Assembly (NCBI RefSeq): GCF_900636745.1
Contig: NZ_LR134310.1
Coordinates: forward strand, 434,001-498,000
DNA length: 64,000 nt
Reading direction: 5' to 3'
Source of the DNA: Actinobacillus equuli
GTDB lineage: Bacteria; Pseudomonadota; Gammaproteobacteria; Enterobacterales; Pasteurellaceae
The translations under genes and the position numbers were made by a program. Within the stretch, counting starts at the first letter, position 1. Each line of letters opens with the position of its first letter. The notes beneath the pieces were generated by a model. It did no database searches, was not told the DNA's origin, and saw only the letters and a program-made list of their open reading frames with translations. Shown in pieces: positions 60,167 through 64,000 of the stretch.

Positions 60167-60337
60167 TCACTTAGTAGTATCTTCTTTACACTTATCAATA
60201 TAATTCCAAATTTTAACCATTATAAAACATATCGCCATGATTAAAAATGGTCAAAAAGCATCCATAAAAACAATACATAATATTAAAGCAACTATTCCTA
60301 CAATAAGTTTTAGAACTTTCTTGTCGTCTTTACTAAT
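60167..60337 (-). pseudogene. Broken small membrane-protein gene of the export locus (immunity-protein-like)
   Basis: A 56-codon frame reads SKDDKKVLKLIVGIVALILC... then PFLIMAICFIMVKIW and ends KCKEDTTK. It is hydrophobic in two segments joined by a short turn. GAGAGG lies in the right place for a start, but the codon there is ATT (60337-60335), not ATG. The frame is also cut by TGA (60253-60251) where TGG would give a tryptophan. It lies right behind the CvaB-type exporter gene. Small two-helix proteins at such sites are often bacteriocin immunity proteins; the role here is inferred. Confidence 0.65.
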
Positions 60338-60368
60338 AAATACCTCTCTTTTCTTTATATAATAAATT

Positions 60369-62441
60369 TTATAAATAAATTATTCTATTAGCACTTTCAA
60401 GCGTTGATTTTCTATGAGCAATAATTACTCTAGTAATATTAAGATTTGAAATAGCTTGATTAATCGCTTTCTCATTTTCCTCATCTAAATGACTTGTTGC
60501 TTCGTCCATAAATAAAATTTTAGGTTTTTTGTATAAAGCTCTGGCAATAAATAAACGCTGCTTTTGTCCTCCTGATAAATTATTTCCGAGTTCACCTAAT
60601 AGTGTTTCATAATTCATTGGCATATCCATAATTTCCTGATGAATATTCGCAATTTTTGCACATTCTATAGCACGATCTCGTTCATAATTTTCTTCAAAAC
60701 TCACTATATTATCTAAAATGGAACCCGAAAAAAATTTATCATCTTGCAGAACACAAGCAATTTGTCCTCGATAATTACTTAAGCCAAGTTGATGAATATC
60801 GACATTATTAAAATAAATCTTTCCTGAACTTGGTTTTAATAAACCGGCCATTAATTTTAATAAAGTTGTTTTTCCAAATCCTGACGGTGCGCTGATAGCA
60901 ATACTTTCCCCAGATTGAATATCAAGCTGTATATCTTTTAATATAGGTTGAGTAAATTGATCATATTGAAAACAAAGATCTTTGATCAATAGGGAAGCAT
61001 TATTATTAGTAATTTCAAAAAAAGATTGCTTACTCTCTTCTTCAATATCACTTAATGCAATATCGGCCACTCGCTCACGATGTAAAGATAAAATTTTTAG
61101 GTTAAAGAAAACATTTATAAGGTTTGCTATTCTGGCTGAAAATGAGCCTCTATAAGCATTAAATGCTATAAACATACCTAGTGTCATTATATTGTCAATA
61201 ACTAAATTTGCACCGATCCATAAAATAGATATCTGTTCTAAAGTTGAAATAAAAGTATGAATACCTCCAAATAACATATCTAATTTTGTAATTCTAATCC
61301 CTGTATTAAATGAATCTGCATTTAAAGACATCCACTGTTCCTCTCTCTTTTGTAATAGATTAAGAGACTTTAACGTAGTAATACCGTATAAAGTTTCCAT
61401 AAAATGTGAATGCGATCTTGCAGCTTTAATAATTTTTTCCTCTGAAATTTGACGATAAGTCCAATAAGTAACTATTCTTAATATTAAATATACAACTGAA
61501 AATCCTAGTACAATCAAAAATAACCAACCACCATACAAAATCATCATGACAATTAAACAAATTATCATTACTGAATCAATAATAGTTGCAACAATACTTG
61601 ATGTCAGTGTTTTATGAATTATAGAAAGTGAATCAAAGCGCGAATGAATATCACCTACTTGTCTTTTTTCAAAAAACTCTAAAGGTAATTTCAATAAATG
61701 AGAAAAGAAACTTGATGTCCACTGAAAATTAATTAAATAACTCATTTTCAATGAAATCCAAGCTCTAAACATACTGATAGCACTGCGAAAAAATGTAAAT
61801 AAACATAATCCGACACAAATTACTAATAGTAAGGATTGATCCTTTGCTTGAATAACATGATCCATAACTAACTGCGTACCAACTGGTATAAGCAAGCCTA
61901 TTAACTCAACCAACGCCGAAAGTGCAAAAATCTTAATCAATGCTCCCTTTATGCCTGAAATATGCTTTAATGTTTCACAAAAGTTAATTTCATCAGTATT
62001 TTTCTGCTTATCAAATTTAACTTCTGTCCAAATCTCCAAAGCAATACCAGTAAAATGATTAGAAAATTGCTCTTTACTTAATTTTTTTCTACCAAAAGCT
62101 GGATCATGAATAATAAAATTTTTATCAGTCACTTTAGTTAATACGACAAAATGATTAAAATCCCAATGTAAAATACAAGGTAAACGTAGTTGATTAACTT
62201 CTTCCAATTCAAGTGATAAAGGACGAGTTATAAAACCTAAGTGACGAGAAATATCAATAAGATTTTGTAAATTTACACCTCTAGAAGATACTCCATACTG
62301 GCTACGTAAATTAAATAAATTAGTCTTACCATGATGATAATAACCTAAAATCATAGATAAGCACGCTAACCCACATTCAGCGGTTTCCGTCTGTAAGGTT
62401 ACAGGAACTTTTCTGAAAAAATTAAAATTCAACTGTTCCAT
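60369..62441 (-). CDS. Peptidase-containing ABC exporter for double-glycine peptides (CvaB type)
   Basis: The 690-residue protein cuts leader peptides at a Gly-Gly site and exports the product. The C39 peptidase domain (1-about 135) keeps Gln17, Cys23 (in TAECGLACL), His97 (in FNHFVVL) and Asp113 (in IIHDPAFG). Six membrane helices follow (about 165-440). The ATPase has Walker A APSGFGKTT, signature LSGGQKQR and Walker B ILFMDEATSHLD. It starts where the fusion-protein gene ends. The first Gly of Walker A is Ala, which is unusual but seen in this group. It appears complete. Confidence 0.93.
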   Translation of the reverse strand: MEQLNFNFFRKVPVTLQTETAECGLACLSMILGYYHHGKTNLFNLRSQYGVSSRGVNLQNLIDISRHLGFITRPLSLELEEVNQLRLPCILHWDFNHFVVLTKVTDKNFIIHDPAFGRKKLSKEQFSNHFTGIALEIWTEVKFDKQKNTDEINFCETLKHISGIKGALIKIFALSALVELIGLLIPVGTQLVMDHVIQAKDQSLLLVICVGLCLFTFFRSAISMFRAWISLKMSYLINFQWTSSFFSHLLKLPLEFFEKRQVGDIHSRFDSLSIIHKTLTSSIVATIIDSVMIICLIVMMILYGGWLFLIVLGFSVVYLILRIVTYWTYRQISEEKIIKAARSHSHFMETLYGITTLKSLNLLQKREEQWMSLNADSFNTGIRITKLDMLFGGIHTFISTLEQISILWIGANLVIDNIMTLGMFIAFNAYRGSFSARIANLINVFFNLKILSLHRERVADIALSDIEEESKQSFFEITNNNASLLIKDLCFQYDQFTQPILKDIQLDIQSGESIAISAPSGFGKTTLLKLMAGLLKPSSGKIYFNNVDIHQLGLSNYRGQIACVLQDDKFFSGSILDNIVSFEENYERDRAIECAKIANIHQEIMDMPMNYETLLGELGNNLSGGQKQRLFIARALYKKPKILFMDEATSHLDEENEKAINQAISNLNITRVIIAHRKSTLESANRIIYL

Positions 62442-63700
62442 TATTCTTCCATTGTTTTAGTTAGTTGATATAAAGGGAAAAGCATCCATTCATATAATTT
62501 ACGTTTTTCTAAGAACAAAGTAGCTTCCGCTTTCATTCCATTCATAAAATATAAATCCCTATCATTATAAGTAATTGATTGATCAGGCAATTCTGCTGTT
62601 ATTTTATATAAAGGAATATTCTCGTTTGTCTCTAATGGTAAGTTTCTATAAAAACTAAGTTCTTGCAGAGAAGCCGGTAAACTGGAAATAGAGCGAATGT
62701 ATCCTTTAAATTGTCCGAATTTCTCAAATGGAAAAGCCTCATAGCGTATATTGATTTCATCATTTAACTTAATAAACGAAATAGCACTATTTGGTACCCA
62801 CATAACTAATCGATATTTACCTTTATTCAAAGGTGAAATTTGTGATAAGGGATCACCTTCTTTAAGAACCTGCCCAATAGTTGCACTAATAGACTCGACG
62901 ACTCCATCCATAGGAGCATTAATGATTAATTCGGAAATAGATTCAAATTCTAATAAACGTATGCGTAAGTCATTCTGTTGCAATTCATAACGAATAATAT
63001 TGTTTTGAAAATTCGTTTTTTGCGTTTCAATTTCATTTTCTAAATGTAAAATAGCGGACTCTTGCTGAATCAACTCCATTTTTATCTCATCAGAAAGTGA
63101 CTTTTGAGAAAAATATCTTGCTCGTTGACTATTTACTTCATCATTACTCGAATAACCTTGTTTGAATAATTTCTCATATTTTTTTACTAAATCCATATAT
63201 TTATTTAAAGTTCTCTCTATTTCAATAAGATATTGACTTTTTTCTTTATGAATCTTTTGATGATTATCAATTTGTTTTCTAAGACTGAGTAATGTTTCTG
63301 CCTCATTTTTTCGTAATAAAGCAATAGAATTATCAATAGATTGAATTTGTTTTTGCAACGATTGGATAGAATTTAAGCTTGTATCACCACTTTTAGAAAT
63401 CCTATCTAAAGTAATTTTAAATAGAGGCTGTCCCTTTGTGACCTTCTGATGTGCTTCTATATATTTCTCAGAAATATAACCTGATTTATTAGCAGAAAGT
63501 ATAACCGGATGAGATTGCATAACAATTTCACCGACTATATTTGTCCGACGAGTATAATCTGCAAAAGTAATAAAAAAGACAAATGATAAAATAAGAATAA
63601 AAGAAACGGAAAAAACTAACCAACTTGGCAATGAAGAAATAATTACAGCTGTGCTTTTCCATTTTTTATTATGAAAGTTTATTGCTTTTTGACGGAACAT
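62441..63700 (-). CDS. HlyD-type membrane fusion protein (CvaA type)
   Basis: The 419-residue protein spans the periplasm between the exporter and the outer-membrane channel (TolC-like). It has one N-terminal membrane helix (about residues 27-50), a biotinyl-lipoyl-like segment (NIVGEIVMQSHPVILSANKSGYI), a long coiled coil (about 100-235, many Gln/Glu/Lys), and a beta-barrel end (INAPMDGVVESISATIGQVLKEGDPL). It overlaps the exporter gene by one base. No TolC-like gene is present here. Confidence 0.9.
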   Translation of the reverse strand: MFRQKAINFHNKKWKSTAVIISSLPSWLVFSVSFILILSFVFFITFADYTRRTNIVGEIVMQSHPVILSANKSGYISEKYIEAHQKVTKGQPLFKITLDRISKSGDTSLNSIQSLQKQIQSIDNSIALLRKNEAETLLSLRKQIDNHQKIHKEKSQYLIEIERTLNKYMDLVKKYEKLFKQGYSSNDEVNSQRARYFSQKSLSDEIKMELIQQESAILHLENEIETQKTNFQNNIIRYELQQNDLRIRLLEFESISELIINAPMDGVVESISATIGQVLKEGDPLSQISPLNKGKYRLVMWVPNSAISFIKLNDEINIRYEAFPFEKFGQFKGYIRSISSLPASLQELSFYRNLPLETNENIPLYKITAELPDQSITYNDRDLYFMNGMKAEATLFLEKRKLYEWMLFPLYQLTKTMEE

Positions 63701-63787
63701 ATTTATCTTATTATCTAAATTATATTTTTATATCTAACTTAATAATTATAATAAACAACATCTAAACCACACTTATTAACATCACAT

Positions 63788-63937
63788 TTAATTCTTTTTT
63801 CCAAAATAAAAATCTACAAACAACACCACCCAAAAACATAAAAAATCAAACACATATTCATTCATATAAAAAGGAATATTTGGATAAATTATCTTTGAAC
63901 AAAATACAAAGAAAACAAATGCAACTATGAATTTCAT
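63788..63937 (-). CDS. Very small membrane protein (49 residues), function unknown
   Basis: A short frame reading MKFIVAFVFFVFCSKIIYPN, then an IPFYMNEY loop, a second helix DFLCFWVVLFVDFYF and the charged end GKKN. It has GAGG five bases before the ATG. Two hydrophobic segments with a short loop suggest a membrane protein such as an immunity protein. It lies 87 bp before the fusion-protein gene on the same strand, so it is probably part of the same export locus. Confidence 0.6.
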   Translation of the reverse strand: MKFIVAFVFFVFCSKIIYPNIPFYMNEYVFDFLCFWVVLFVDFYFGKKN

Positions 63938-63952
63938 ATATACCTCTTTTAT

Positions 63953-63978
63953 ATAGGCCACCTATAAAAGTGGCCTAT
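63953..63978. terminator. Hairpin upstream of the 49-residue gene
   Basis: ATAGGCCAC and GTGGCCTAT form a perfect 9-bp stem with an eight-base AT loop. On the minus strand there is no T run, so it may be a partial terminator of a gene beyond the right end, an mRNA stabiliser, or an attenuator. Confidence 0.5.
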
Positions 63979-64000
63979 TGTTTAGTTATTATAGATCACC

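Noticed and set aside
60251-60253. The in-frame TGA read as a programmed selenocysteine or read-through codon
   Set aside because: No selenocysteine insertion hairpin is evident after it, the start codon is also missing, and decay explains both changes more simply.

Overview
The window is chromosomal DNA from a member of the Pasteurellaceae, most likely Actinobacillus pleuropneumoniae or a very close relative. The evidence is the Apl-type DNA uptake signal (core ACAAGCGGT, often followed by an AT-rich tail with TTTGCAAAA), which occurs dozens of times. It often forms inverted pairs behind genes. Gene content and order agree with this: a dispersin B orthologue, oppBC, potABC, groESL, and secM-secA-mutT. 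The species assignment is an inference. No rRNA, insertion sequence, prophage or CRISPR array was seen.

Layout. 1-2045: start of the tol-pal cluster (tolA partial, tolR, tolQ, ybgC) on the minus strand. 2130-5260: the cytochrome bd operon cydAB-cydX-ybgE. 5720-8320: a small secreted protein, then groESL behind a sigma-32 promoter. 8371-14408: secM-secA, two paralogous TPR glycosyltransferase-like genes and mutT in one minus-strand run. 14514-16713: a DciA-like gene, an NlpE-like lipoprotein, tRNA-Ser(GGA), bolA and yajG. 16725-21577: an alpha-galactoside locus (LacI regulator, MFS symporter, GH36 alpha-galactosidase) with two operators and two CRP sites. 21597-25058: oppBC with a fused two-ATPase oppDF and no oppA. 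25221-30163: ruvAB and potABC without potD. 30164-35380: rep, tatD-type hydrolase, metK and a MetJ-box-controlled mmuM. 35470-40332: two tandem APC antiporters, an unknown membrane protein and argE. 40539-47132: ompW, clpB, aspA, a DUF1294 gene and purM with a PurR operator. 47372-50398: dspB and the preQ1-riboswitch operon queCDE. 50471-51065: a glpT remnant that still has its GlpR operator. 51205-60015: pepA, an unknown secreted protein, lptFG and dnaE. 60167-64000: an AT-rich export locus for a double-glycine peptide (CvaA/CvaB type) with two very small membrane-protein genes, one intact and one broken.

The most interesting points are as follows. (1) The bacteriocin-type export locus at the right edge has an overlooked 49-codon membrane gene, and a 56-codon gene that has lost its ATG and carries an in-frame TGA. 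(2) A diverged SecM ends in HPIRAGP, and its stop codon lies in the left arm of a perfect 8-bp stem that covers the secA Shine-Dalgarno. (3) A preQ1-I riboswitch carries an extra hairpin. (4) glpT appears to have been deleted between two copies of an 8-bp microhomology. (5) The twin LacI-type operators are spaced at 63 bp. All calls come from reading the sequence; no database search was possible.
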